A DNA stretch of 34,351 nt. Source: Bacillus subtilis subsp. subtilis. GTDB lineage: Bacteria; Pseudomonadota; Gammaproteobacteria; Xanthomonadales; Xanthomonadaceae. A model generated the notes under the pieces. That model was not told the DNA's origin. It worked only from the letters and a program-made list of their open reading frames with translations, and did not search any database. Location: the NCBI GenBank assembly GCA_021733645.1, contig JAHREJ010000048.1, positions 1 to 34,351 on the forward strand, in the 5' to 3' direction. Below, piece after piece: positions 7,772 through 16,325 of the stretch (positions are counted from its first letter, which is position 1; each line of letters begins with the position of its first letter). The position numbers and the translations under genes were made by a program.

Positions 7772-10449
7772 CAGAAACGGGTCTCCACACGGGCGTAGTA
7801 GTAGGTCCCGCTCCAACCGAACGGCGACAGTTCACTGTAGGGGAACACGCCGAAGGTATCGGCACCGGACACCTGCGCGGTGGTGGCGATGTTACGGGTG
7901 GGATAGGTGTTGAACAGGTTGTTGGCGCCGAGCACCACGGTCAGTGCGTCGCTGGCGCGGAAGGCGATGTCCAGGTCGGTTACCCAGCGCGCCTCCAGCC
8001 GCTGGATGACATCCACATTGCCAGCGCTGCCGGCTTCGGTGGGCAGGGTGCGGAAGCGGGTGGCGCCCTGCGCGAACGCGGCCACGTTGGCCGCGCTCTG
8101 GTTGGTGGCGGCCACGCCTTCAACCCTGCCATAGCGATGGGTGCCCAGGTTGAATCCCCACCGGCCCACGTCCCAGGCCAGCGCCACGGTCAGGTTGTCG
8201 CGCGGCTGGCCTTTCTCCACGCGGGTGCGCTCGGTGATGTCGAACAACGGCGTGCGCACCCCCAGCGCGGTGAGCTGTACCGGGGTGCTGGCCACGCGGG
8301 TCAGTTCGGTCTTGTTGCGGTTGTAGCCCAGGGTGGCGGTCAGGCGGCCATGCTCGGCCAGCTCCCAGCGGTAGCGCGCCGAGGCGTCGATGCCACTGGT
8401 GCGGGTGTCGGCCGCATTGCTGAAGTAGCGCACGCTGGTCACGCCGGGCGAGCCCAGCGCGGCCAGGTAGTTGCGGATGGCGTTGGAACCGGCCGCGTCG
8501 ACGAAGTTGCTTGAAAGGAAGATGCGGTCGTCGATGTCGATGCGGTACACATCCAGCGACGCGCTCAACCCGCCGATTCCCCAGGTCAGGCCGGCGGTGA
8601 GGTTGGTGGCCTTTTCCGGATCGAGTGGGCGTGCGCCCAGCGCGCGTGCTTCCACCGACTCCACCGGTGCGGTGCGCACCAGCACGTACTCGGGCACGCC
8701 GGTCACGGTGTTGTTGAGGGTGCGGCTGCTGGTGGAGCTGAAGTACTGCTGGGCCAGGGCCGGGGCGTGGAAACCGGTGCTGGCCGACGCACGCAGCGCC
8801 AGTCCGCCGTCGAGCTGGTAGCGCAGCGCCAGCTTGCCGTTGGTGGTGCTGCCGAAATCGCTGTAATCCTCCCAGCGCGCGGCCAGTGACAGCAGCAGGC
8901 GGTCGGTCAGGTCTGTCTCGGCTTCGGCATAGGCTGACACGTTGTGGCGATGGTGGTTGCCGGCGTCACCCGGCTGGATGCCGGCGAAGCCCTGCGAGCC
9001 AATGGTCGGCACGCTGCCAGCGGCCGGGCCGTCGAGCACCCGGTACGGCCCCCACACGTAGGAGCCCAGCTCACCGGCACTGATCCCATAGGTGTCCCGG
9101 CGGAATTCAGCACCCACCGCCACCCGCAGCGGGGCGTGCCAGCCCAGCGCGATGCTGTTGTTGGCATCCACATTGGTGGTCCATTGCGATGCCGCCTGCG
9201 CGCCGTTGTAGAACGCGGTGGGGCTGTCTGCACCCAGCGTGGCGTTGAGCGTGTTGCGGGTGCGGTAAACCAGTTTGTTGCGCCCATACACGCTGCTCAG
9301 GTCCCAGTGCCAGTTGCCGGCCAGCCCCTTGATGCCGGCGCCCAGTGAGGCGTTGGTGCTGCGCGTGTCCACCCACGGCAGGAAGCCATCCGGATAGATC
9401 GCACGCACGTTCTCCGGCTGTCCGGCACGGCGCAGCGACGCGTTGGAACTGCCCTCGCTTACCCCGTAGCCGCCGAACGCATACGCCTCCAGCCCCTCGG
9501 CCCAGTCCAGCGGCTTGCGCAGGTTGCCGAACACGGTCTTTTCAACCGTGTCGGCCGAATCGGCGAAGCGCCACAGCGCATCGCGGTCGATGCCGGCTTC
9601 GCGCGGGTCGGCCACCGCACCGGCCGCAGCGCCGCCGATCGGGGCCAGCCCGGTGCCCGAGCCGTAGGTGGGCGAGAGCGCCACCGGTGCACCGTTGCGG
9701 CCGATCCCGAAGTACTGCTGGCGCGTATCGGCCAGGGCGCGATCGGCCGCCTTGCGGTTGCGGTAGTCCCAGGTCAGGTGCAGGCCGCCGCCCTCGGGGA
9801 ATGCAAACCCGGTATCCAGCGCAATGCTGGTGGTGTCCCCGCCCCCATCGGCGGTGGTGCCGTGGCTGGCGCGTCCTTCGAAGCCGGCATCCTCGCGCAG
9901 CACGATGTTGATCACCCCGGCGATGGCATCGGAGCCGTACTGTGCCGACGCGCCGTCGCGCAGCACTTCCACCCGCGCGATCGCGCTGACCGGGATCGCA
10001 TTGAGATCGGTGGACACCGCGCCCTTGCCTACCGTGCCACCGGTGTTGACCCAGGCACTGGCGTGGCGACGCTTGCCGTTGACCAGGACCAGCGTCTGGT
10101 CGGGCGACAGGCCGCGCAGCGTGGCCGAGCGGATATGCGTATTGCCGTCCGGCGTGGTGGGGTGCGGGAAATTGAACGAAGGCAGCAGCGCCTGCAGGAT
10201 CTGGCTGATGTCGGTGTAGCCGCTGCGGCGGATCTCTTCGGCACCGAGCACGTCGATCGGCACCGGCGATTCCAGCACGGTGCGGGCCTGGGTGCGGCTG
10301 CCCAGCACGGTGAGCGCATCCAACTGGGTCACCGCGGCGGGGCTGGACGACTGTGCGTAGGCGGCGGTGACCGGAATACCGGCAGACACGCCGATGAGAA
10401 GAGCCGCGGACAGGGGGCGGCGCCGCGGCATGGAAGCGCAAGGGTTCAT
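7771..10449 (-). CDS. TonB-dependent outer-membrane receptor
   Basis: About 892 residues: a signal peptide (PRRRPLSAALLIGVSAG...AYAQ), a TonB-box-like DALTVLGSR, a plug domain (about 60-190, with VLVNGKRRH and VEVLRDGASAQYGSDAIAGVINIVLR) and a 22-strand-type barrel ending in an aromatic pattern with terminal Phe (YYYARVETRF). It imports a ligand across the outer membrane using TonB energy. The ligand is unknown; no siderophore genes, FecI/FecR pair or N-terminal signalling domain are present. The start at 10449 is preferred because AGGAA lies six bases upstream and a clean signal peptide follows; an ATG at 10482 is an alternative. It is the first gene of a two-gene unit with the exported aminotransferase and is divergent from the operon starting at 10869. 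Confidence 0.93.
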   Translation of the reverse strand: MNPCASMPRRRPLSAALLIGVSAGIPVTAAYAQSSSPAAVTQLDALTVLGSRTQARTVLESPVPIDVLGAEEIRRSGYTDISQILQALLPSFNFPHPTTPDGNTHIRSATLRGLSPDQTLVLVNGKRRHASAWVNTGGTVGKGAVSTDLNAIPVSAIARVEVLRDGASAQYGSDAIAGVINIVLREDAGFEGRASHGTTADGGGDTTSIALDTGFAFPEGGGLHLTWDYRNRKAADRALADTRQQYFGIGRNGAPVALSPTYGSGTGLAPIGGAAAGAVADPREAGIDRDALWRFADSADTVEKTVFGNLRKPLDWAEGLEAYAFGGYGVSEGSSNASLRRAGQPENVRAIYPDGFLPWVDTRSTNASLGAGIKGLAGNWHWDLSSVYGRNKLVYRTRNTLNATLGADSPTAFYNGAQAASQWTTNVDANNSIALGWHAPLRVAVGAEFRRDTYGISAGELGSYVWGPYRVLDGPAAGSVPTIGSQGFAGIQPGDAGNHHRHNVSAYAEAETDLTDRLLLSLAARWEDYSDFGSTTNGKLALRYQLDGGLALRASASTGFHAPALAQQYFSSTSSRTLNNTVTGVPEYVLVRTAPVESVEARALGARPLDPEKATNLTAGLTWGIGGLSASLDVYRIDIDDRIFLSSNFVDAAGSNAIRNYLAALGSPGVTSVRYFSNAADTRTSGIDASARYRWELAEHGRLTATLGYNRNKTELTRVASTPVQLTALGVRTPLFDITERTRVEKGQPRDNLTVALAWDVGRWGFNLGTHRYGRVEGVAATNQSAANVAAFAQGATRFRTLPTEAGSAGNVDVIQRLEARWVTDLDIAFRASDALTVVLGANNLFNTYPTRNIATTAQVSGADTFGVFPYSELSPFGWSGTYYYARVETRF

Positions 10450-10868
10450 GCAGGTTCCTGCGAAGGAGAGAAAGGGGTGCATCACGTTTCCCCGGATGCC
10501 TGGGTTGCATCCTGCCGCGCTGCAGCAGCGCGTCAATGCGTGCGCCGCCGGCCGGCCACGCCGAAGTCCGCCAGGACGCTTGCGGGCCGTGCTCAAGCCA
10601 CTGATTTCATTCACGCTGCGTGCACGCCGGCGGCGTCGGCAAGAACGTGCGCGCATGTGCATATAGCCAACGGTGGACCTGCGCGCGCGTGCGCCGGACA
10701 CCGGTATGTGCCGCTTTGCGCAACGCTGCGGCCGGGCGCTTGCCTGCGTAGAAATACCTAGGCGCGGACCGTGTAACTCCGCTTGTTCCCCCCCGCAGCG
10801 GTGCGCACAGTGCCTGCAAGGGTCGGCGCAACCGGCCCGGCCCATCGCCGCCGTCCGGGAGCTTCCCC
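10450..10868. other. 419-base divergent intergenic region
   Basis: No credible gene. It separates the divergent starts of the TonB receptor and the 10869 operon and must hold both promoters, though I see no convincing -35/-10 pair. Visible structure: a 7-bp hairpin CGCGCTG-CAG-CAGCGCG (10516-10532) on the receptor side, and a GTA-N4-TAC palindrome (10748-10757) about 116 bases from the 10869 start, annotated separately. Confidence 0.6.
10748..10757. promoter_or_regulatory. GTA-N4-TAC palindrome, candidate operator (site D)
   Basis: GTA-GAAA-TAC, centred about 116 bases upstream of the 10869 start codon. It has the same core as sites at 24713-24726, 26467-26492 and 30159-30168. Flanking symmetry is limited here, so on its own it is weak; its value lies in recurrence at similar positions. 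Confidence 0.35.
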
Positions 10869-11714
10869 ATGCTGCATGCACGCCCTGCCCTGCTGCTGGC
10901 CCTGGCCCTTGCCACTGCCTGGGTCACGCCGCGCTCGGCACTGGCGGTGGCGTGGCCGGCCAGTGGCGCGGCACCGTCCGGGGGCGCTTCCACCGACGAC
11001 ATCGCGCGCAAGCTGGCCGACCCGGGTGCCGCATTGATCTCGGTGCCGTTCCAGTACAACTACCTGGGTTCCACCGGCCCCGGCGGTGATTTCCACAACC
11101 AGCAGTTGAAGATCCAACCGGTGATTCCCTTCGTCGGCGCCAGCGGCAAGTTCATCCTGCGCCCGATTCTGCCGCTGGCCTGGAACCAGTTTCCCGAACG
11201 CCGCCACGGCAGCGGCGACCTGTTCGTGCAGGGCTACTACATTCCCAGGACCGCCCTGGAAGCCCGCGGCACCGAGGTCGGTTTCGGCGCCGCCGCGCTG
11301 CTCGATACCGCCTCCCATGACAGCCTTGGCAGCGGCAAGTATTCTCTCGGCCCGGCCTTCATCGTGGTGCACAAGACCCACGCCTGGACGGTGGGCGCAC
11401 TGGCCAACCACGTGTGGTCGGTCGGCGGCGATGGCGACCGCAGTGCCGTCAGCAACACCAGCGTGCAGCCGTTCGTCACGCGCAACCTGGCCCAGGGCTG
11501 GTCGGTCAGCGTGACCTCGGAGACCAGCTACAACTGGAAGGCCGCCAACGGCGATGCATGGACGGTGCCGTTGGGTGCCACCGTCTCCAAGGTGATGCGC
11601 CTGGGGCATACCCCGATCAGTGTCGGGGTCGGCGGTTTCTACACCCTGGATCGCCCGCAGTACGCCAACCGCTGGACAGGACGGCTCACCGTCACCCTGG
11701 TGTTTCCCGAATAG
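10869..11714 (+). CDS. Outer-membrane beta-barrel, MetA/SphA-like transporter family
   Basis: A 281-residue exported protein: a signal peptide (about 1-26, ending SALA), a short linker, then the conserved entry LADPGAALISVPFQYNY and alternating beta strands (IQPVIPF, FILRPILPLAW, GDLFVQGYY, VGFGAAALLD, SLGPAFIVV, WTVGALANHVWSV, ...) to a C-terminal LTVTLVFPE. This pattern matches predicted barrels related to the phenol meta-pathway MetA/SphA group, often annotated simply as transporter or, misleadingly, neuromedin U. The substrate is unknown. It opens a plus-strand unit with the DUF1254 and YSC84 lipoproteins (37-base gap). A second barrel of the same broad type is at 19632-20615. GGGAG lies six bases upstream of the ATG. 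Confidence 0.8.
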   Translation: MLHARPALLLALALATAWVTPRSALAVAWPASGAAPSGGASTDDIARKLADPGAALISVPFQYNYLGSTGPGGDFHNQQLKIQPVIPFVGASGKFILRPILPLAWNQFPERRHGSGDLFVQGYYIPRTALEARGTEVGFGAAALLDTASHDSLGSGKYSLGPAFIVVHKTHAWTVGALANHVWSVGGDGDRSAVSNTSVQPFVTRNLAQGWSVSVTSETSYNWKAANGDAWTVPLGATVSKVMRLGHTPISVGVGGFYTLDRPQYANRWTGRLTVTLVFPE

Positions 11715-11751
11715 GCCTGCGCGGGCCTGTGGCCCGAAGGAGATCTGCGCC

Positions 11752-13221
11752 ATGCAAGTGCGACGCCTGGCCACCCTGGTTGCACTGGGCACCACCGGGT
11801 TGGGGCTGCTGTCGGGGTGCCGCCCGGCGCCCTCGATGCAGGCCACCACGCCGCCTTCCGAGCGCGCCGCCAACGATGTCGACGCCCTGCCCGACACCCG
11901 TGCGATCGCGCGCGAGGCTTACGTATATGGCGTGCCGATGCTGGCCCGCTACCAGGCCATCCATGCCGCCAGCATCGCTGTCGGCAACCCCGGCTACCGC
12001 GGGCCGTTCAATCACCTGCGCAGCAGCGCCGAGGCGGCCACCCCGGCCGACGCCGCTGCCGCCCCCAACCTGGATGTCGCCAGCGCCTTGGCCACCCTGG
12101 ACCTGCGCACCGAACCGGTGGTGATCAGCGTGCCGACCGTGGCACCACAGCGCTATGTCGCGCTGCAGCTGGTGGACCTGTACGGCTACCACTTCGCTTA
12201 CATCGGCAGCCGCACCACCGGCAACCGCGGCGGCCATTACCTGATCGCCGGCCCCGACTGGCAAGGTGCGGTGCCGCCAGGCATCAGCCAGGTGATCCGC
12301 GCCGAAACCGGCCTGGCCAGCCTGACCGGGCGCATCCAGCGCTTTGGCCGGCGCGACCGCAGCAACATCGAACGCCTCCAGGCCGCCTACCAGCTGCAGC
12401 CGTTGTCGCGCTTCCTGCAGCGTGCGCCACCCCTGCCGCCGGCAGCCGTGCAGTGGCCCGTGCCGCTGGACCCGGAAACGGCCCGCCGCTCACCGGCGTT
12501 CTTCGACCAGTTGGCCTTCCTGCTGCAGTTCGCCGCGGTCCATGCCAGCGAGACCGAGCTGCGTGCCCGCTTCGCCCGGATCGGCATCGCACCCGGCCAA
12601 CCGTTGGCCGTGGCCAGCTTGCCGATGGCCACCGTGCAGGCGCTGCAGGACGGCATGGCCGATGGCCAACGCGAGATCGAGCAACGGCGCGCAGCACTGG
12701 CCGGCCGCACCGACCGGTTGTTTGGCAGCCGTGAGCAGCTCAGGAACGACTACGTGGCTCGCGCCACTGGCGCGCAACTGGGCCACGCCGACGATTCACC
12801 CGAGGAAGCGCTGTCGCCCGTCCATGAAACCGATGCCGATGGCCGCCCGCTCGACGGCACCCAGCAGCGCTATGTCATGCATTTTGACCGCGACGCGTTG
12901 CCGCCCGTGAATGCGTTCTGGTCGTTGACCGTATATGCCTTGCCCGGCCAAGCGCTGGTGCCCAACCCGATCGACCGCTACGTGATCGATTCCACGATGC
13001 TGCCGCAGCTCACGCGCGATGCGGACGGCGGCCTCACCGTGTACCTGCAGCATCGCTGGCCCGGCAGGAACAAGCAGGCCAACTGGCTGCCCATCCCGCG
13101 CGGGCCCTTCATGGCCACGATGCGCTACTACTGGCCCACGCCGGCGCTGCTGGAAAACCGATGGGCCTGCCCTCCACTGCAACGCGCGCCGGCTGGGCGC
13201 GCACCAGGAGCTGCACCATGA
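11752..13221 (+). CDS. DUF1254/DUF1214 lipoprotein
   Basis: A 489-residue predicted lipoprotein: signal peptide with lipobox LLSGC (Cys23), a DUF1254 domain beginning about residue 50 (TRAIAREAYVYGVPMLARYQ...; VVISVPTVAPQRYVALQLVDLYGYHFAYIGSR), and a C-terminal DUF1214 domain (about 370-475: FDRDALPPVNAFWSLTVY...; YVIDSTMLPQLTRDADGGLTVYLQHRWPG...NWLPIPRGPFMATMRYY). Proteins with this pair are widespread in proteobacterial envelopes; no biochemical role is established to my knowledge. AAGGAG lies nine bases before the chosen ATG. Its stop overlaps the next start in ATGA, implying coupled translation with the YSC84 lipoprotein. Confidence 0.9.
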   Translation: MQVRRLATLVALGTTGLGLLSGCRPAPSMQATTPPSERAANDVDALPDTRAIAREAYVYGVPMLARYQAIHAASIAVGNPGYRGPFNHLRSSAEAATPADAAAAPNLDVASALATLDLRTEPVVISVPTVAPQRYVALQLVDLYGYHFAYIGSRTTGNRGGHYLIAGPDWQGAVPPGISQVIRAETGLASLTGRIQRFGRRDRSNIERLQAAYQLQPLSRFLQRAPPLPPAAVQWPVPLDPETARRSPAFFDQLAFLLQFAAVHASETELRARFARIGIAPGQPLAVASLPMATVQALQDGMADGQREIEQRRAALAGRTDRLFGSREQLRNDYVARATGAQLGHADDSPEEALSPVHETDADGRPLDGTQQRYVMHFDRDALPPVNAFWSLTVYALPGQALVPNPIDRYVIDSTMLPQLTRDADGGLTVYLQHRWPGRNKQANWLPIPRGPFMATMRYYWPTPALLENRWACPPLQRAPAGRAPGAAP

Positions 13222-13811
13222 AACTGCCCCTTTCCACACCCCTTGCCGTCACCTTGGGCATCGCCCTGTGCGCCGGCTGCAGCAGTGCCCCGGCCCCGCG
13301 CGACGGCCCTGCCACCGCAACCACGCTGGAGGCCCGCAACAAGGCCCGCGCGTCCACCGCCGAGGTGCTCTCACGCCTGTATGCCGCACAGCCGGGCGCG
13401 CGCCAGGCCATCGCCGATGCCGCCGGCTACGCGGTGTTCCGCAGCTTCGGGGTGAAAATCCTGGTGGCCGGCGGCGGTGGCGGCCACGGCGTGGCCATCG
13501 ACAACCGCAGCGGGCGCGAAACCTTCATGCGCATGGTCGAGGTGCAGGCCGGCCTGGGCTTCGGCGCGAAGACCTTCGACCTGGTCTGGGTGTTCAAGAC
13601 ACCGGCGGCCTATGAAGACTTCATCACCCGGGGCATCGAGATCGGCGGCCAGGCCACGTTGGCGGCAAAGGTCGACAAGGCCGGGGTCGGGCTGGCCGGC
13701 GCGGTGCAGGTATCGGACGGGGTGTGGGTGTACCAGATGACCGAAAGCGGCCTGGCGGCCGAGTTGACGGTCAAGGGCACCCGCTACTACCCCGACACCT
13801 CCCTCAACTGA
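13218..13811 (+). CDS. YSC84/SYLF-domain lipoprotein
   Basis: A 197-residue lipoprotein with lipobox ALCAGC (Cys21). The body matches the SYLF/YSC84 lipid-binding family: an N-terminal helical part (LEARNKARASTAEVLSRLYAAQPGARQAIADAAGYAVF), then the glycine-rich core (GVKILVAGGGGGHGVAIDNRSGRETFMRMVEVQAGLGFGAKTFDL is one continuous conserved block, described here only by its ends), IGGQATLAAK and a C-terminal VWVYQMTESGLAAELTVKGTRYY. Eukaryotic SYLF domains bind phosphoinositides; bacterial members are envelope proteins of unknown role. The ATG overlaps the previous stop by four bases (ATGA), with CAGGAG seven bases upstream. Confidence 0.9.
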   Translation: MKLPLSTPLAVTLGIALCAGCSSAPAPRDGPATATTLEARNKARASTAEVLSRLYAAQPGARQAIADAAGYAVFRSFGVKILVAGGGGGHGVAIDNRSGRETFMRMVEVQAGLGFGAKTFDLVWVFKTPAAYEDFITRGIEIGGQATLAAKVDKAGVGLAGAVQVSDGVWVYQMTESGLAAELTVKGTRYYPDTSLN

Positions 13812-13829
13812 CCCAGCGCAGGCATCGCC

Positions 13830-14006
13830 ATGCACACGCACCCCTGGGCCTGGATCCTCAGCCTGTTCGCGCTGCCACTGTTGGCCGCGCTGATCGTCAG
13901 CCTGCTGGTACGCCACCGTGGCCTGGGGGCCAACGCGGTACTGGCCTGGTTCGTCATCGTGTGCTGGTTTGGCGCGCTGGCCGTCATTCTGTCGCAGGTG
14001 CTTTGA
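13830..14006 (+). CDS. Small two-helix membrane protein, 58 residues
   Basis: A short reading frame starting 18 bases after the YSC84 stop. It encodes two hydrophobic helices, about residues 7-27 (WAWILSLFALPLLAALIVSLL) read only in outline and 34-57, separated by a basic turn RHRG. The ribosome-binding site is weak (CAGG eleven bases upstream), so coupling to the upstream genes is likely. It is the last gene before a strong hairpin (14007-14031) that starts on the base after its stop, which supports it as the true end of the operon. Function unknown. Confidence 0.65.
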   Translation: MHTHPWAWILSLFALPLLAALIVSLLVRHRGLGANAVLAWFVIVCWFGALAVILSQVL

Positions 14007-14031
14007 CCGGGCGCTTCAGCCAGGCGCCCGG
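14007..14031 (+). terminator. Hairpin closing the 10869-14006 operon
   Basis: Perfect 8-bp inverted repeat CCGGGCGC / GCGCCCGG with a 9-base loop, starting immediately after the stop codon of the 58-residue protein. No U-run follows, so it may act with Rho or only as a 3'-end stabiliser. Confidence 0.6.
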
Positions 14032-14040
14032 CACCGCTGC

Positions 14041-14068
14041 AGCGCCTCCGCCGGTTGGCCGGGGCGCT
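14041..14068 (-). terminator. Hairpin at the end of the patatin gene
   Basis: AGCGCC / GGCGCT arms enclose an inner CCGG-TTGG-CCGG stem; one arm overlaps the patatin stop codon (14067-14069). Together with the hairpin at 14007-14031 it forms back-to-back structures between convergent operons. No T-run is visible. Confidence 0.4.
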
Positions 14069-16325
14069 ACAGCGACTGCCCCAGTTCGATGAACACCACG
14101 TTGTGCCCACCTTCGCGGAAGCCCATGCCGAAAATCAGCGGCCCGATCCACGAATCAAACCCCAGGAAGAGGCTGCCGTTCCAGATTCCATCGCTCAACG
14201 ACATCTGCGACCGCCGCTGCCACGCGTTGCCATATTCCAGGGTGCCTCCCACTTGGGCCGAGCGCCCCAGCACCTTGCCCAGCTCGTAGGTGTAGCCGGC
14301 AAATCCCAGCGCGTAGTCCTGCCCGGTCAGCTGGTTGTGCTGGAACCCGGCCAGGCGCCAGCGCCCGCCCAGGCGGTACAGGTTCTGCAGCGGTGCGCTG
14401 CCAGTGGCGGTCACGTGGTAGCGCAACCCCAACTGCAGCGCGTGCCGCCCGAACGCCTTTGCCGCCACCGCATCCAGGTCCCACTGACCAAACCCGCTGT
14501 CCGCGCCCAGTCCCGGCCGGGACTGATAGGTGCCCAGATTCACCAGCACGCCATCGCGCGGGAAATACAGGCTGTCGATATCGTCCAGGGTGGCCTGGGC
14601 AAACCACGCCCCCTCCTCGAAATGGAGGCGCGCCATCGAGGGGTCGCCCACCGCCACGTCCGCGTTGCCGGTATAGCGCTGCACCCCTGCAGCCAGCGAC
14701 AGCACGTTGCCCACATGGCGCACCATGCCCAGCGTGGCACCCGCCCGACGCACCCGGAAGCGCGCGGTCGGATTGCCGTAGTCGTCGTAGAGATTGAAAC
14801 TGCGGGTCTGCACGCCCCCGCCCACCTGGAAGGCGTAACGGTTGTGCAGGTCCAGGGGCTGGTAGTACTCACCGGTCAGGCCCGGCTCGCCCCCCAGCTG
14901 CAGCACGACCCGTGCTTCGGCGCCATAGGGCGACAACGGCGAGAACAGGATCCCCGCGCGCAGGTTGCTGGTCTGGTTGCCCTGCAGGTCGTTGCTCAGG
15001 GTCATGCCGGCTTCCAGATATGCCGGCCCGTTCGGCTTGGCATGCGCAGTCACCACCACGCCGCTGCGCCCGTCGCGCGCCTGTACCTCGTAACTGAAGC
15101 TGGCCAGCGTCCCCATGCCGTACCCGCGCAGGATGCCGGCCTGCATGGCCGCGGTGTCCAGCGCAGCACCCACCTGAAGCGGCAGGTAGGACAACAGCAG
15201 CGCATCGGCGTAGCCGGTGTCGTTGACCACCTCGATGAAGTCCACCGGCGGGGCCGCCACCGGCACGCTCCGGCGCGCGCGCTGCGCTTGCCAATCGGCA
15301 TACAGCGGCAGCGGCTGCTCGAAGGCACGCAACGCCGGGGCCGCCGCATCGGCCGCCTGTTGCCCGATCCGCAGCGCTTCGGGCGCCTTGTCGAAATCGC
15401 CGGTGGCCACCTTGCCGGTCAGGTCCGGTGCGATCAACAGGTCGTCCGGCCCCAGACTGTCCAATTGATGTTGCGCGCTGCGGGTGGTCAGAAAGCCACT
15501 GAGCTGGCCGATCACGTCCACCAGGCTGGCATTGCCGTCCAGCACGCTCAACGGCGTGCCCACATCCACCGCGATCACCCGGTCGGCGCCCATTGCACGC
15601 ACCACATCGATCGGCACCTGGTTGGATACCCCCCCATCCACCAGCACCCGCCCGTCGATCACCACCGGGCGGAAGATCCCCGGCAGGGACATGCTGGCGC
15701 GCATCGCCATAGGCAGGCTGCCCTGCGCCAGCACCACCGGGGCACCGGTATTGATGTCGGTGGCCACCGCGCGGAACGGGATCGGCAGGTCGTCAAAACG
15801 CCCACTCACCCGTGCACCGCCGGTGGCGCGCTCGAACAAGGCGATCAGCTTCTCGCCCTCCGACACGCCCCCGGCCAGCGAAACCGCCTTGCCGCCCTGC
15901 CCGCCAAGCCCCACGCCGATCGCGGCCAGCTGTTCGTAATCGTCGGCCTTGCGCCGCAACGAGCGCTCCCGGCGCGGCAGCGTATCGCTGAACATCGCCA
16001 TCCACTGGGTATCCAGTACCAGCGCCTCGATCTGTGCCGGACTCAAGCCCGACGCGTACAGCGCCCCTACCAGTGCGCCGGCGCTGGTGCCGGCGATGCA
16101 GTCCACTTCAATGTGCTGGGCCTGCAGCTGTTTGAGGATGCGCACGTGCGCGATGCCGCGTGCACCGCCGCCGCCCAGTGCCAGCCCGACGCGTGGGCGC
16201 AGGTCGCCCGGCGCGCGTTCGCCGCAGCTTGCGCCGGGCGGTGTGGGCGCGCCGGCGCGCAGCATGCCCGGCCACCACAGTGCCAACAGCACGCACAGTG
16301 GCAGCCAGGGCCGGGTCAATGCCAT
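14067..16325 (-). CDS. Patatin-like phospholipase, type Vd autotransporter (PlpD-like)
   Basis: A 752-residue protein with the PlpD architecture. Signal peptide about 1-24. Patatin domain about 45-245 with oxyanion loop GGGGARG (51-57), nucleophile GTSAG (Ser81) and catalytic DGG (Asp230). A POTRA-like segment about 361-430 begins VDFIEVVNDTGY, and a 16-strand-type barrel runs about 435-752. In type Vd secretion the barrel exports the fused lipase to the cell surface, where patatin domains act as phospholipase A1. All catalytic elements are present. The start at 16325 overlaps the end of the upstream barrel gene by ten bases, so the two are translated together. Lipid substrate and whether the lipase is released cannot be read from sequence. 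Confidence 0.92.
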   Translation of the reverse strand: MALTRPWLPLCVLLALWWPGMLRAGAPTPPGASCGERAPGDLRPRVGLALGGGGARGIAHVRILKQLQAQHIEVDCIAGTSAGALVGALYASGLSPAQIEALVLDTQWMAMFSDTLPRRERSLRRKADDYEQLAAIGVGLGGQGGKAVSLAGGVSEGEKLIALFERATGGARVSGRFDDLPIPFRAVATDINTGAPVVLAQGSLPMAMRASMSLPGIFRPVVIDGRVLVDGGVSNQVPIDVVRAMGADRVIAVDVGTPLSVLDGNASLVDVIGQLSGFLTTRSAQHQLDSLGPDDLLIAPDLTGKVATGDFDKAPEALRIGQQAADAAAPALRAFEQPLPLYADWQAQRARRSVPVAAPPVDFIEVVNDTGYADALLLSYLPLQVGAALDTAAMQAGILRGYGMGTLASFSYEVQARDGRSGVVVTAHAKPNGPAYLEAGMTLSNDLQGNQTSNLRAGILFSPLSPYGAEARVVLQLGGEPGLTGEYYQPLDLHNRYAFQVGGGVQTRSFNLYDDYGNPTARFRVRRAGATLGMVRHVGNVLSLAAGVQRYTGNADVAVGDPSMARLHFEEGAWFAQATLDDIDSLYFPRDGVLVNLGTYQSRPGLGADSGFGQWDLDAVAAKAFGRHALQLGLRYHVTATGSAPLQNLYRLGGRWRLAGFQHNQLTGQDYALGFAGYTYELGKVLGRSAQVGGTLEYGNAWQRRSQMSLSDGIWNGSLFLGFDSWIGPLIFGMGFREGGHNVVFIELGQSL

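Noticed and set aside
10758..11897. 379-codon minus-strand frame across the 10869 barrel gene
   Set aside because: It overlaps a signal-peptide-bearing barrel gene and the intergenic region, with low-complexity translation. The plus-strand gene has a ribosome-binding site and operon context.
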